NCBI GenBank assembly: GCA_951799405.1
Contig: OX637343.1
Coordinates: 7,378,001 to 7,442,000, forward strand
Length of the DNA: 64,000 nucleotides
Direction: 5' to 3'
Origin: Agapetus fuscipes
Lineage: Eukaryota; Arthropoda; Insecta; Trichoptera; Glossosomatidae
The position numbers and the translations under genes were made by a program. This document shows, piece by piece, positions 55,623 to 64,000 of this stretch; position 1 is the first letter of the stretch, and the number at the start of each line of letters is the position of its first letter. A model generated the notes under the pieces. That model saw only the letters and a list, made by a program, of their open reading frames with translations, was not told the origin of the DNA and ran no database searches.

Positions 55623-58277
55623 TTATACATTAACCTTTAGGTGTTTAAAGTGTGTCTTAATGTTTTTTTTTAATTTATTTATATTTTTATCTTCATTTAT
55701 GCTTTTTGGAAGCTGGTTATATAGTTTAGGGATAACACATGCCAATGTTCTCTTCCCGTAGTAATTTACCTGCCGAGGCTCCCTCAGCCGCTGTGCCGAA
55801 ACTAGTCTTGTCACATTTGGGTGCGATATTTTTATTTTGTGCTCATCGTCAAGAAAATGATCCATCATTATTTTGTATTTGCATAGATTTTCCACCGATA
55901 AGACGTTGACATAGTTAAATAATATATTGTGATTATCTTTTGCTTCTTTTTTTATTTCTTTTGGAACTATGCATTTTAATATTCTGATTTGTATGTTCAA
56001 GATCCTGTCGATATATGATTTAAAAGTAAGGCCCCATATTCTTAGTCCATAGGTAATAATCGGCTCAACCAACCCCATGTAGACCAGTCTTAGCACTGTG
56101 TATGGCAGGTATGGTTTTAAATGGTACATGTTCAGAAGGCATATCCTTAGCTTGTTACAGACTGTCTTGACTTGCTCCTCCCAGTTGAAGTAGGAATCTA
56201 TGATGATACCTAAGTACTTGTACTTATTCACAACATTTATTTTTGCACAAACACAGTCTCGTAGAGCTTTGTGAAAGCATTCGTATGTGTGGGCATATAT
56301 TGTTATATCTTCCCTATGTTTATTATATGGGGAGGTGATGTTTATGACTCTTGTTTTTTCCATGTTGATCGTTAGACTATAGTCGTGTGACCATTTTATC
56401 ACTTGGTTAAAGTCTGCTTGCAGTTTCTGCTGTGCATCTTTTTGAGTGTCACCGATTGATACTATAGCTGTATCATCTGCAAATTGATAACAAATTGTTT
56501 GTGATGTGACTTTAGTCATGGAATTGCAGTAAAGCAAGTATTCTAAGGGTCCAATGACCGATCCTTGTGCCACTCCCGTGTTTATTCTTGTATTTTTGCT
56601 GTAAGTGTCTTTTATTTTCACTGTTATGTGTCGATTTTGTAGATAGTTTGTTAGCAGTTGTTTGTATTTTCCTCTGATCCCGGCATCATCCAAGCATTCT
56701 TCAAGGCGAAGATGGTCCAGGGTATCGAAGGCTTTTGCATAGTCCACAAATATAACTATCACATGTTTCTTGTTATTTAATGCCTGGTTTATGGTATTTG
56801 CAAAATCAGTCAAAAGCTGCGTTGTGTTTTTCCTTTTTTGGAATCCATATTGTTGGGTGTTTATGATTGCATTCTTGTCAAGGTATTTAGTTATTTTTTG
56901 GACCAGGTATGTTTCAAAAATTTTATTTATGCATGTTAAAATAGAGATGGGTCTGTAGTTATAGTATTCCTTGTGTGAATTTCCTTTGTAAATGGGCCTT
57001 ATTATTGATATTTTTAGACTGTCAGGGTACATACCCTTAGAAATACACATGTTTAATATTTTACATAGTGTTGCGCTTATGTTATCTTTCACAAACTTGA
57101 TATCCTTTATTCTAATACAGTCTATGCCAGTAGATTTTTGTGGATTTAGTTCAGATATGATTTTTTGAATTTCGGTTGGTTTTGCATATGGGATACGTAA
57201 GGATTGCATTTGTTTATTAGCATGTGGTGAGTTGTTCGGTAGAAGTTTGATTTGGCAATTATGTTTAATTTTTTCTACCTCAGAAATGAAACTGGAGGCA
57301 AAGTTATTTACTATGTCTTTCACATTCGTATTTGTGCCTAGGTGTTTCATAACAACGTCATCGATGGAATTTACATTTTTTCCTAGTAAGCGATTTACCG
57401 TTTTCCAGGTTTTAATCATATTCCCTTTCGTTTTTTCAAATTCGGTTTGATAATAATTTATTTTTGCTTTTTTTATTTCCACAGTCGTTCTATTTCGTAG
57501 TTTGACGTATTTATTTCTATTACTATTATTTGTTGGGCAGCTTCTCCATTTTCTAAAGGATTTGTCCCTGTCGTGCATCATTTGTTGTAAGTTGTGGGTA
57601 ATCCAGCCTTCATTGTTTTGTTTACTTGTCAGGACCTGTTGTTCATAAGTACATTTTTCATATATGTTTTGAAATATTCCGACAACTTCGTTAAGCAATA
57701 ATATAGGACAGTCGTATTTTGCTGCAACGTTTTCCCATTTAATGTTATGTAGCATGTTTTCTATTTTTTTATTATTCAACAGCTTTGAATTTTCCGCTTT
57801 TTTAGATCTCGGTGTAGTTGTAAAGGGTACACATAGCGCCGTGACGTAATGGTCAGAGATTTTGTGTTTAATAATTGAGGAATATATTGGGTATCTATGA
57901 AGACGAGTAAAAATGTGGTCTATGCAGGTTTGGGTGGTATTGTTTCCACTAATCTCTTCTCTAGTAAACTCGTATATACATTCATCCATTCCATAATTAC
58001 ATAGAATATCTTTATATCTTTGCGTTAGTATGTTATTATTGTCTTTTGTGTCTATATTCATATCCCCAATAAGTATTAATTTCTCGTTTCTTGCATAGTT
58101 CTTTAAAAATATATCAAGTTCATTAAGGAACAATAATTTTTGCATAGATGGTGGGCGGTAAATGCACATAACATTAAGTTTGGTCCCTTCATGCGTGACT
58201 CGTAGATATAAGCTTTCGCAGTTTCTAAAAATTGTGTCAGCTGTTGTGCATTTAAATCTATTTTTTATATATATCAT
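55623..58277 (-). CDS. LINE endonuclease/reverse transcriptase, 884 residues
   Basis: This protein would nick target DNA and copy its RNA into the site. From the first methionine the order is: the apurinic-type endonuclease (residues 1-150; YRPPS at 40-44, GDMNID at 71-76, SDHY at 141-144), a linker, then reverse transcriptase (about 370-700; VDYAKAFDTLDH at 511-522, GVAQGSVIGPL at 568-578, catalytic FADD at 599-602, YLGIIID at 688-694), and a C-terminal region with YGKRTL near 840 and a LYNQLPKSI motif near 852. The frame is open further upstream to about 58527 without a methionine and includes ILSEVN and RRGGG of the endonuclease, so the true protein started earlier and its N-terminus is lost. 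An A15 run at 58438-58452 lies in this upstream part. No stop or frameshift interrupts the 884 codons, which points to a young copy. The clade within the jockey/CR1/I group is uncertain. Confidence 0.85.
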   Translation of the reverse strand: MIYIKNRFKCTTADTIFRNCESLYLRVTHEGTKLNVMCIYRPPSMQKLLFLNELDIFLKNYARNEKLILIGDMNIDTKDNNNILTQRYKDILCNYGMDECIYEFTREEISGNNTTQTCIDHIFTRLHRYPIYSSIIKHKISDHYVTALCVPFTTTPRSKKAENSKLLNNKKIENMLHNIKWENVAAKYDCPILLLNEVVGIFQNIYEKCTYEQQVLTSKQNNEGWITHNLQQMMHDRDKSFRKWRSCPTNNSNRNKYVKLRNRTTVEIKKAKINYYQTEFEKTKGNMIKTWKTVNRLLGKNVNSIDDVVMKHLGTNTNVKDIVNNFASSFISEVEKIKHNCQIKLLPNNSPHANKQMQSLRIPYAKPTEIQKIISELNPQKSTGIDCIRIKDIKFVKDNISATLCKILNMCISKGMYPDSLKISIIRPIYKGNSHKEYYNYRPISILTCINKIFETYLVQKITKYLDKNAIINTQQYGFQKRKNTTQLLTDFANTINQALNNKKHVIVIFVDYAKAFDTLDHLRLEECLDDAGIRGKYKQLLTNYLQNRHITVKIKDTYSKNTRINTGVAQGSVIGPLEYLLYCNSMTKVTSQTICYQFADDTAIVSIGDTQKDAQQKLQADFNQVIKWSHDYSLTINMEKTRVINITSPYNKHREDITIYAHTYECFHKALRDCVCAKINVVNKYKYLGIIIDSYFNWEEQVKTVCNKLRICLLNMYHLKPYLPYTVLRLVYMGLVEPIITYGLRIWGLTFKSYIDRILNIQIRILKCIVPKEIKKEAKDNHNILFNYVNVLSVENLCKYKIMMDHFLDDEHKIKISHPNVTRLVSAQRLREPRQVNYYGKRTLACVIPKLYNQLPKSINEDKNINKLKKNIKTHFKHLKVNV

Positions 58278-58529
58278 AATTCCACCACCGCGGCGGTCAG
58301 TCCTCAGCTTAAAGTGTTTTTCGTATCCATTTAGATTATAATGATGAGCCGCGTCTGGTTTGATGTTGACTTCGCTTAGTATTATTATATCAATTTTATC
58401 ATTTGTGTTTTTTAGAAGTACACATAGTTGATCAAAGTTTTTTTTTTTTTTTGTGGGGGTTTTTTGATGTCTTCCTTTTTTAATTCTTCTTCGATATTGT
58501 TCGTGGACTGTATAGTTAGGGTTGGCGAG
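58278..58529 (-). pseudogene. Upstream in-frame part of the endonuclease
   Basis: Open in the same frame as the 884-residue product, giving a lysine-rich stretch and then NFDQLCVLLKNTN, IIILSEVNIKPD and RTDRRGGGIM. The glutamate in LSEVN corresponds to the metal-binding glutamate of the family. No ATG is available, so this copy has lost its start. Confidence 0.7.
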
Positions 58530-58599
58530 TTAAGATTTTTAATAAAAATTGCACTTTAAATTTTATCTTCGTAACTTTTATGCAATATGCTCTTCGATT

Positions 58600-58790
58600 G
58601 GTTGAAAAATGCATATGCTTCACAAAAGACCGGTCACCAAAGGTTCATCCGGCCTTACAGCAACTGAGTGTTGCTTGGGTAATTGACACTTACTCTCGTG
58701 GTGACGAAACTCGCAGAGGGCTCTTGGGGTGCGATTCACACAAAAACAGCGCTTACCAAATATATCATCCTAGTATTTTATAATATTATT
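58600..58790 (+). repeat. T2 tRNA-SINE, 3' two thirds
   Basis: From GGTTGAAAAATGCATATGC through GACCGGTCACCAAAGGTTC to GATTCACACAAAAACAGCGC and an AT tail; the head is missing. Confidence 0.65.
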
Positions 58791-58904
58791 TTTAACAGTG
58801 TATTTGCGTCATTTGCAAAACCGGTCGTAATAAAGTGGTTAACGCCTCCATCTTGAAGTATTCGCAAGTCAAAAATGACGTTCTATTGAAGAATACAACA
58901 AAAT

Positions 58905-59190
58905 CAGCTTCAGAGACAGGGTTCCGAATCAGAAAATCCGTAGATGCACTGGTGGCACTGATGTCATACAGTGAGTGACCTGCTTAAAGTGGCGCTGGAT
59001 TGGTCACGTCGCAAGACAGGGCCATGACAGGTGGCCATACCCCCACCTGAGGTGGCTGGACGACATCAAGGGAACTGCAGGCAGAGGATGGCTGAACACA
59101 ACAGCCGATAGATAAACACGGAGATAGATTGGAGGGGGTCTACGTCCAGGAGTGGACTGAGAAAGGCTGAGGAATGAAGGAAGGTTGACG
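58905..59190 (+). pseudogene. RTE-D LINE 3' fragment
   Basis: Aligned by eye to 7135-7440: SRRQGHDRWPYPHLRWLDDI-like reading after frameshifts, GGAACTGCAGGCAGAGGATG and the ACGTCCAGGAGTGGACTGAG end. It is shortened by an internal deletion next to TGACAGGTGGCC. Confidence 0.6.
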
Positions 59191-59314
59191 TATTGGTCTA
59201 GCGATGTTTTAACAATGTACTTCATTTAGTATTCATTTTTCTCCTCAGAGAACTCACATCTCTCGGATACCTTTACAAAACAAGAGAGTGATGAATGTCG
59301 AGGATTGATTGATG

Positions 59315-59530
59315 ACGGATGGTTTATTTCCTGTGGTGCCTTTTAATGGTCCAGGACTATCTCAAGAACGCCATGGCTTCTTGAAAGCCTCAGTCCTTTT
59401 CTGAAGGTGGTGGTGGGTTGGTTCATTCGAACATTAACGGGAAAATTGTTCCAGGCAACTGGCCTGGCTACCGCAAAGCTTCTATCTGCAAAATTTTACG
59501 TGTTTGCTCTTGTGGGCACTTTTTCACATG
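59315..59530 (-). pseudogene. LINE reverse transcriptase C-terminal fragment
   Basis: Minus strand, uninterrupted: FADRSFAVARPVAWNNFPVN, then TTTFRKGLRLSRSH, and a stop after VLDH. Same closing pattern as the other LINE ends; no upstream domains. Confidence 0.6.
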
Positions 59531-59854
59531 ATGTCAATGGCAGTTGTCAAAGCAACAACATAAGTTAGCGAAAAACAACGGAAACATACAACAGATAACA
59601 TCACAGACTTGTTTTGCAACTACGCCAGACACAATTATTCAATTTTTCAACCAATTGGCTTGAGAAATTACAATTTTATAGGATAACAGTTGCTGCACGA
59701 ACTCTTGAAAAAGGAGTGTGCAAAGATAGAACAAAGGGGAGATACTTCTGCGGAGGTACTGTCCACCCATATCAGACTTATGGCTGGAGACAAGCAGATA
59801 CAAGTGCAAGTGTAGATTTACTTGTAGGATTAAATAGGTGAGATTGCGAGAGAA

Positions 59855-60015
59855 TGCAACCTGCAGAGTCAGAATAAGAGAAGAGTATGTATGAAGAAAG
59901 TTATGAATGTTGAAGAGATGAAAGAGGTATGCAAGGACAGAAAAAAGTGGAGACGCATCCGCGGAGGTACCGGCCACCCTTAGTGGAATGGCGGCAGGAT
60001 ACAGTACAGTATATA
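59855..60015 (+). pseudogene. RTE-B LINE 3' fragment
   Basis: Last codons (CMKKVMNVEEMKEVCKDRKK) and the 3' end GCGGAGGTACCGGCCACCC followed by GGATACAGTACAGTATA. Confidence 0.65.
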
Positions 60016-60184
60016 AAGACCGGTCACTAAGGTTTATCCAGTCTCACAACACTAGGGCTATAAAGAAGCTTGTACACGTGCACACTTGTGTGTCTATATA
60101 CCTGCATGAGTTTGGGAAGCGGTGTTTGGTATTCCGATAGGTTCTGGAACTTTCCAAGGAATGTGATCTGGGGATAGGTTGAGA

Positions 60185-60350
60185 AGCATGGATCCGAACC
60201 AAGCGCAGAGTACTAAATTTAATTAATGGAAAAAGGAAACCCAACCAAAGGTAGACGTCTGAAGAGATGCCGTGATAGCTGGCAGTCTGGATCATACATA
60301 GGAGGAAGTAGCGGCACTAGCAGATCCACAGGATTATAAAAGGAATAAGA
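60185..60350 (+). pseudogene. Possible LINE C-terminal scrap
   Basis: Contains LINGKRKPNQR in one frame, resembling the NGKRKPGRPR segment near the C-terminus of some LINE proteins. Broken by stops. Confidence 0.3.
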
Positions 60351-60366
60351 AGAAAACGAATAATAA

Positions 60367-60605
60367 GGGCCTTTTGTACCAAACTCCAATAAGATGAAAA
60401 TCAAAATTAAGTGTGATTTATCCCATCAAATCAAAAATTTGGTTTCAAATACGTAAATCAGTTGATGTACATTATTTTTCCTGTTCAACTTCCATTATAT
60501 TATTAACCACTTTTGAGAAATATTTAACCGAGGTCCTTACCAGAATTAAGCAATCAAATTTGATGTGTCAATCAAATATGGATTGGGGGTTGGTGCAACA
60601 GGGCC
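60367..60605. mobile_element. PIF/Harbinger-like MITE, copy 2
   Basis: 239 bp with inverted ends GGGCCTTTTGTACCAAACT and the complement of GGCCCTGTTGCACCAACC, flanked by TAA and TTA. It shares the AAGCAATCAAATTTGATGTG segment, inverted, with 4282-4473. Confidence 0.65.
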
Positions 60606-60694
60606 TTACTTTAAAGATAGATTATTTGAATGGTTGATGAAATTCGTCATAGAAAAACAGTATTCACCTTTAAATTTGTTTATTATTTTACTAA

Positions 60695-61035
60695 AAATTG
60701 TCGTCGGGAGCTACGTTTGGATGGCTTGACTCTGGCCAGTGTACCTACGCACACGCCGTAATCTTCAGTTCTTTGGACACGTTGTCCGTGGCAATGAGGA
60801 TAGCCATGAACAATTGGTTGTGATCGGTTGCTCGGGGTGGAAGAGAAGAAGCTGAAGATCTCCCACACCATGTACCTACCGATCAAGTGGAGACAGCAAC
60901 AGGCACCTCGGTGGTTAGAGCACTACGGGCAGCGTTGTCAAGAGGGAGCTGGAGAAAAGCGGTTGCTTGGACATAGGTCACAGCCCTTAGCAATGAAGAA
61001 AAAGCTTGAGAACAAGAAGAAGAAGATTATTTGAA
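60695..61035 (+). pseudogene. RTE-C (BovB-like) LINE 3' fragment
   Basis: Aligns with 30370-30690: CGTCGGGAGCTACGTTTGG, the RR-x-LQFFGHVVRGNED region and the ACAGGTCACAGCCCTTAGC-like end, closing with AAGAAGAAGAAG. More decayed than the first copy. Confidence 0.65.
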
Positions 61036-61039
61036 GGGT

Positions 61040-62300
61040 TGATTAAATTTCTATTCCCATAGAAATACAAAACTCAGCTTTTATTTATTTTCATTGTTAT
61101 AGTAAACTTTTTAAATATACTAGCATTTGTTAGATTACAAAAATCCTTTTAGAATGGAAAATGGCATCATTCTCGGGCGCTGCGGTTACTAACAAACGGC
61201 ACTTCATTTTATTTTTAAGAAATTACTATTTTCCGTGATCTGTGGAAATTACAAAAGTGTACTGTATTCAGACACCGTTTATTGCGATTTCAGTTCGATT
61301 ATTTTTATAAAATAAATCTTCACCACAATACCTCTCCATGTTCCTACGTCTTCCCTTCCCTTCTTCCCTCATCCCTTCCCCCCCATGTCCATGGAGGTAG
61401 TAATTCAGTGGAGTGGATATTAATGTTATTTAGTTCCAATCGAAATGATGCACCGTCTTTGACACCATACATTGTTGATGGTGTTATCTCGCTTACAACA
61501 TATGAAGTGTTTTTGTCATTTTCTATGTAAGCAACGTGTCTCTACCCCGTCTTCAATCTATGTACATATCACCATAGAAACCCATGAAATCACTACGGCA
61601 ACGGTATTTGTTACTAGTGTTGTTGAAAGTATGAAAATATCTGATAAATTCCGAATTCAAAAATGTTCCGACCTCATTGTGTACGGGATAATTTTCAAAA
61701 GTATCTATTACCACCAGCATAGAAGTTACATACTTGAATAAGCAAGCACCTACGTCCTACATACTTGAAAATCACTAGTTCTAGAAATTGCTGTCACTTT
61801 CGCGAGCAAAATATTTCGAAAAATGAAAAATTCTTTTCATGAACTTAATCATATAAAATAGTTTTTTAAGTGAAATATTATTCCACATTTTATACGACAT
61901 TTATATTCTTTTGTTAGCACGCTTAGAAAATGTCCAGTTTAGCATTCATATGGTTTTTTCCAATTAGGTAACACACCTGTTGACAGTTGGAAGGTTACCG
62001 ATAGACTGAATTGGATTTTTGTATGATGAGTGGGTTAGTGCATTCCTTATTCTTATGCTTTCTTAGCCCATCTAGTTGTTATACGAGTATATCTATCCCC
62101 ATGTCGCATACACCCTCCAGTAATCTTGTACAGAGGGCTCACCCACATTCCTGAAGGTTCACCCCGACATCGTCAAGGCGGGAAGAATGACTGCGCGCCC
62201 CGAATACCAAGCAAGATGGACGACACGGAGGAAGGAAAACAAACGGCCTACAATCCAACGCAAGGTGGTGGGGTTCGATTCCCAATAGAACACACCAACA
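61040..62300. other. No gene seen
   Basis: Several 60-90 residue frames, none recognised. A degraded B-box-like GGTTCGATTCCCAATAG occurs at 62273-62289 and may be a SINE head. Confidence 0.35.
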
Positions 62301-62310
62301 TTAAAATAAG

Positions 62311-62562
62311 TATTCCTTGACTTATAGGTTGGTATAAGGCTGACCACCCATACTGTAAACAATGGTTCACTTTGCAAATGTCACCCCTGTTTCGGGAAGG
62401 TCGGCAAGAGTTGGAGGGCTTATGTTCATTTGAGATTGGGTTTTTATATTGTAGGTCGACATGCGGCATGTGTTAGCGTGAACTTATACAATGCGTTTAT
62501 TATGAATCTTAAATGTAAACATATGCTTGCAGCTTAGATTTAGATTAGATTTAGGTTAGATG
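62311..62562 (+). repeat. Tail-A copy, full
   Basis: TTCCTTGACTTATAGGTTGG to a TTAGATTTAGATTAGATTTA tail. The 5' start agrees with other copies to the base. Confidence 0.75.
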
Positions 62563-62567
62563 TCCGG

Positions 62568-62660
62568 TCGATAGCTCAGTTGATAGAGCGCTTGTATTCC
62601 AAATCCAGAGCTCGGGTTCGAGTCCCAACAAATGATTTCCCGTTTCAGCGTTTATGAATT
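62568..62660 (+). repeat. T1 tRNA-SINE head
   Basis: GGTCGATAGCTCAGTTGATA and GGGTTCGAGTCCCAAC give the best A and B boxes of the T1 family. The anticodon arm is distorted and the element continues into ATGATTTCCCGTTTC, so it is a SINE and not a tRNA gene. Confidence 0.7.
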
Positions 62661-62955
62661 ATGAATCTTAGACCGACTAGACGACCGAACCGAAGACCGA
62701 CTGACAAAAAGAGTGTATAAAGGGAATGTCATAGGTAAGCGTGGAAGGGGAAGACCTAGAAAAGAATGGATTGATCAGATAAGTGAGTTAGCGAATAAAT
62801 GGAATTTACAGAGTGGAAAAAAGAGAAAAGCATGCATGAAAAGAGTGATGAAATTAGATGAGATGAAAGAGTATGAAAGGACAGAGTCAAGTGGAGGCAC
62901 TTGTGTGGAGGTACCGGCCACCCCTAGAGGAATGGTGACAGGATACTAGACACGA
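62660..62955 (+). pseudogene. RTE-B LINE 3' fragment
   Basis: Plus strand, open from 62713: MYKGNVIGKRGRGRPRKEWI, DQISELANKWNLQS, ACMKRVMKLDEMKEYERTES, then the GGAGGTACCGGCCACCCCTA end. The clearest copy of this C-terminal region. Confidence 0.7.
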
Positions 62956-63299
62956 CAAGACAAGACAAACGTTAAATATCTGTACAACGTAGATTATAGA
63001 TTGTTGTTGGAGATATTTCATATCGCGAAAAAAACAAAACGCTACAACATAAAAATCACGAAATAAATATTTTTAACTGTTTTTTTTTTTTTATCTGGCA
63101 AAGAGAGAAATTATTTTGTTTATCGAGTGTGAGATAAATAAATGGATTTTTCATGAAGTTTTGGCGGCAAATAACTTGACGTGTCTCAGTATACAATAGT
63201 AACGCGGAGTTGTTATACGCCGCAAGTACCTACTGGGGCAGAGCCTCAACAAAGGGGGCTTTCATATGATTTGTGGTATTAAAGAATGTAAGGTGAGAG

Positions 63300-63495
63300 A
63301 TGGGGCAATTAATATTAAAACTTCGAACATCTACAAAATTCGAATATCTACAAAATTCGAAAATCTACTAATTTCGAATATCTACAAAATTCGAATATTT
63401 ACAATCTTCGAATATCTACAAAATTCGGATATCTACAAAATACGAATAATTAGAATCTTCGAATGTCTGTTAAATTCGAATATTTAATATGATAG
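63300..63495 (+). repeat. 18-bp tandem repeat
   Basis: About ten diverged units of AAAATTCGAATATCTACA. Because 18 is a multiple of three, an open frame of repeating NIYKIR residues appears, which is a by-product. Confidence 0.8.
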
Positions 63496-63499
63496 ACCC

Positions 63500-64000
63500 A
63501 TCCATATCCCTACTGGTAGAAAGTATACACTCTGTGGACTAGGAGCGAACATTCTATTAAAACAAAAGTATGTGTTAGGTAGAAAACATAACCTTAAAAT
63601 TGATTATATTTTTTATGGTTTGTGTATTAACACTGTGAAAATTCATGTTTTTTCGATTGTTATATAAATAAATAACACCTTATTAACTTTAAAACACTGT
63701 TTATATTTCACAAAAATATCATAAATTTAAAAAATAAATTTTAGATTAACTACTAACGTTTTCGACCAATATGGTCATCCTCAGGTAGTAAATTTTTTTA
63801 ACAGAGTTTAAAATAGTCAATATGTAAGTCAAATAGGTAAAATTAATTTAATTAATAAATAAGAATATAAAAAAGTCCAAAAATAAAATAAGTAATACAT
63901 TAGGATAAATTATTGAAATAAGAGCTATTTTTTGAAAACAATAAATCTCACAAATCATACAAAATAAAATAATATAAAAATAAAACATTTCAAGCACACA
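63500..64000. other. No gene seen
   Basis: AT-rich to the window end; only the motif at 63752-63787 is recognised. Confidence 0.35.
63752..63787 (-). ncRNA. Hammerhead-like motif
   Basis: Minus strand: TACTAC, CTGAGGA, T, hairpin GACCA/TGGTC, GAAA, ACGT, TAGTA. TACTA pairs with TAGTA as stem I. The core strands CTGANGA and GAAA are intact, again with one extra base after CTGANGA. Confidence 0.4.

Larger units (their letters stand above)
55461..58529 (-). mobile_element. 5'-truncated LINE (jockey/CR1 group)
   Basis: The element lies on the minus strand. Its 3' end is a homopolymer A tail (a T run at 55461-55480 on the plus strand), preceded by an AATAAA signal in GAAAATAAAGG near 55490 and a 3' untranslated region of about 130 bp. 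Its 5' end is lost near 58529, just inside or upstream of the endonuclease domain. No ORF1 is present. I found no target duplication. Confidence 0.8.

Noticed and set aside
62568..62660. Possible tRNA gene (A and B boxes present)
   Set aside because: The sequence between the boxes does not form a proper anticodon arm and the copy continues into the T1 SINE body, as in several other places.
63266..63487. 73-residue protein with repeating NIYKIR
   Set aside because: A by-product of an 18-bp tandem repeat.

Overview
This window is repeat-dense, AT-rich animal DNA, most likely from an arthropod. Evidence for that: several RTE-clade LINE tails, tRNA-headed SINEs, a short interstitial run of the insect telomere motif TTAGG at about 8.94 kb, many TAGGTA/TACCTA words, and no bacterial gene organisation. 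A lepidopteran is a reasonable guess but the sequence does not prove it. I found no host gene I can name, no rRNA, no free-standing tRNA gene and no CRISPR array. Almost everything recognisable is a transposable element, a fragment of one, or a tandem repeat.

Layout. 0-8 kb: RTE tails and tRNA-SINEs, a deleted pogo/Tigger-like element (1.83-2.35 kb), a PIF/Harbinger-like MITE (4.28 kb), and a three-level nest (an RTE copy holding a MITE that holds a foldback element, 6.2-7.0 kb). 8-14 kb: SINEs and reverse-transcriptase C-terminal scraps. 14.4-17.8 kb: an array of about 814-bp units carrying eight CCAAT-plus-NRF1-like modules. 18.64-27.45 kb: a full-length LTR retrotransposon with 3,225-bp LTRs that show no difference wherever I compared them, 4-bp target duplications and no gag-pol, inserted in an older repeat. 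28-31 kb: LINE and SINE fragments. 31.3-35.0 kb: a 52-bp satellite interrupted by a retroelement piece and by a 1,037-bp TA-flanked transposon. 36.4 kb: a 52-58 bp minisatellite. 37-54 kb: a mosaic of RTE fragments, SINEs, foldback elements and two degenerate tandem repeats. 54.16-55.34 kb: a hAT-like non-autonomous element with an 8-bp target duplication. 55.46-58.53 kb: a 5'-truncated LINE on the minus strand with an intact 884-residue endonuclease/reverse-transcriptase frame, the only long open coding region. 58.6-64 kb: more RTE and MITE fragments and an 18-bp tandem repeat.

Short names used below. Tail-A: a dispersed block of about 250 bp beginning near CCTTGACTTATAGGTTGG and ending in AGATT repeats; three copies lie just downstream of RTE coding sequence, so it is probably that RTE's 3' end or a SINE sharing it. 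RTE-A: the LINE upstream of tail-A. RTE-B: an RTE ending in a GGCCACCCCTAGTGGAAT segment and hexanucleotide repeats. RTE-C: a BovB-like RTE ending in AAG repeats. RTE-D and RTE-E: two further RTE lineages. T1, T2, T3: three tRNA-headed SINE families. The most interesting signal is a recurring hammerhead-ribozyme-like motif (CTGANGA, hairpin, GAAA, then usually ACGTC or similar) at about nine loci, mostly inside palindromic foldback elements, as expected for Penelope-like retroelement ends. There is no functional interplay of host genes to describe.
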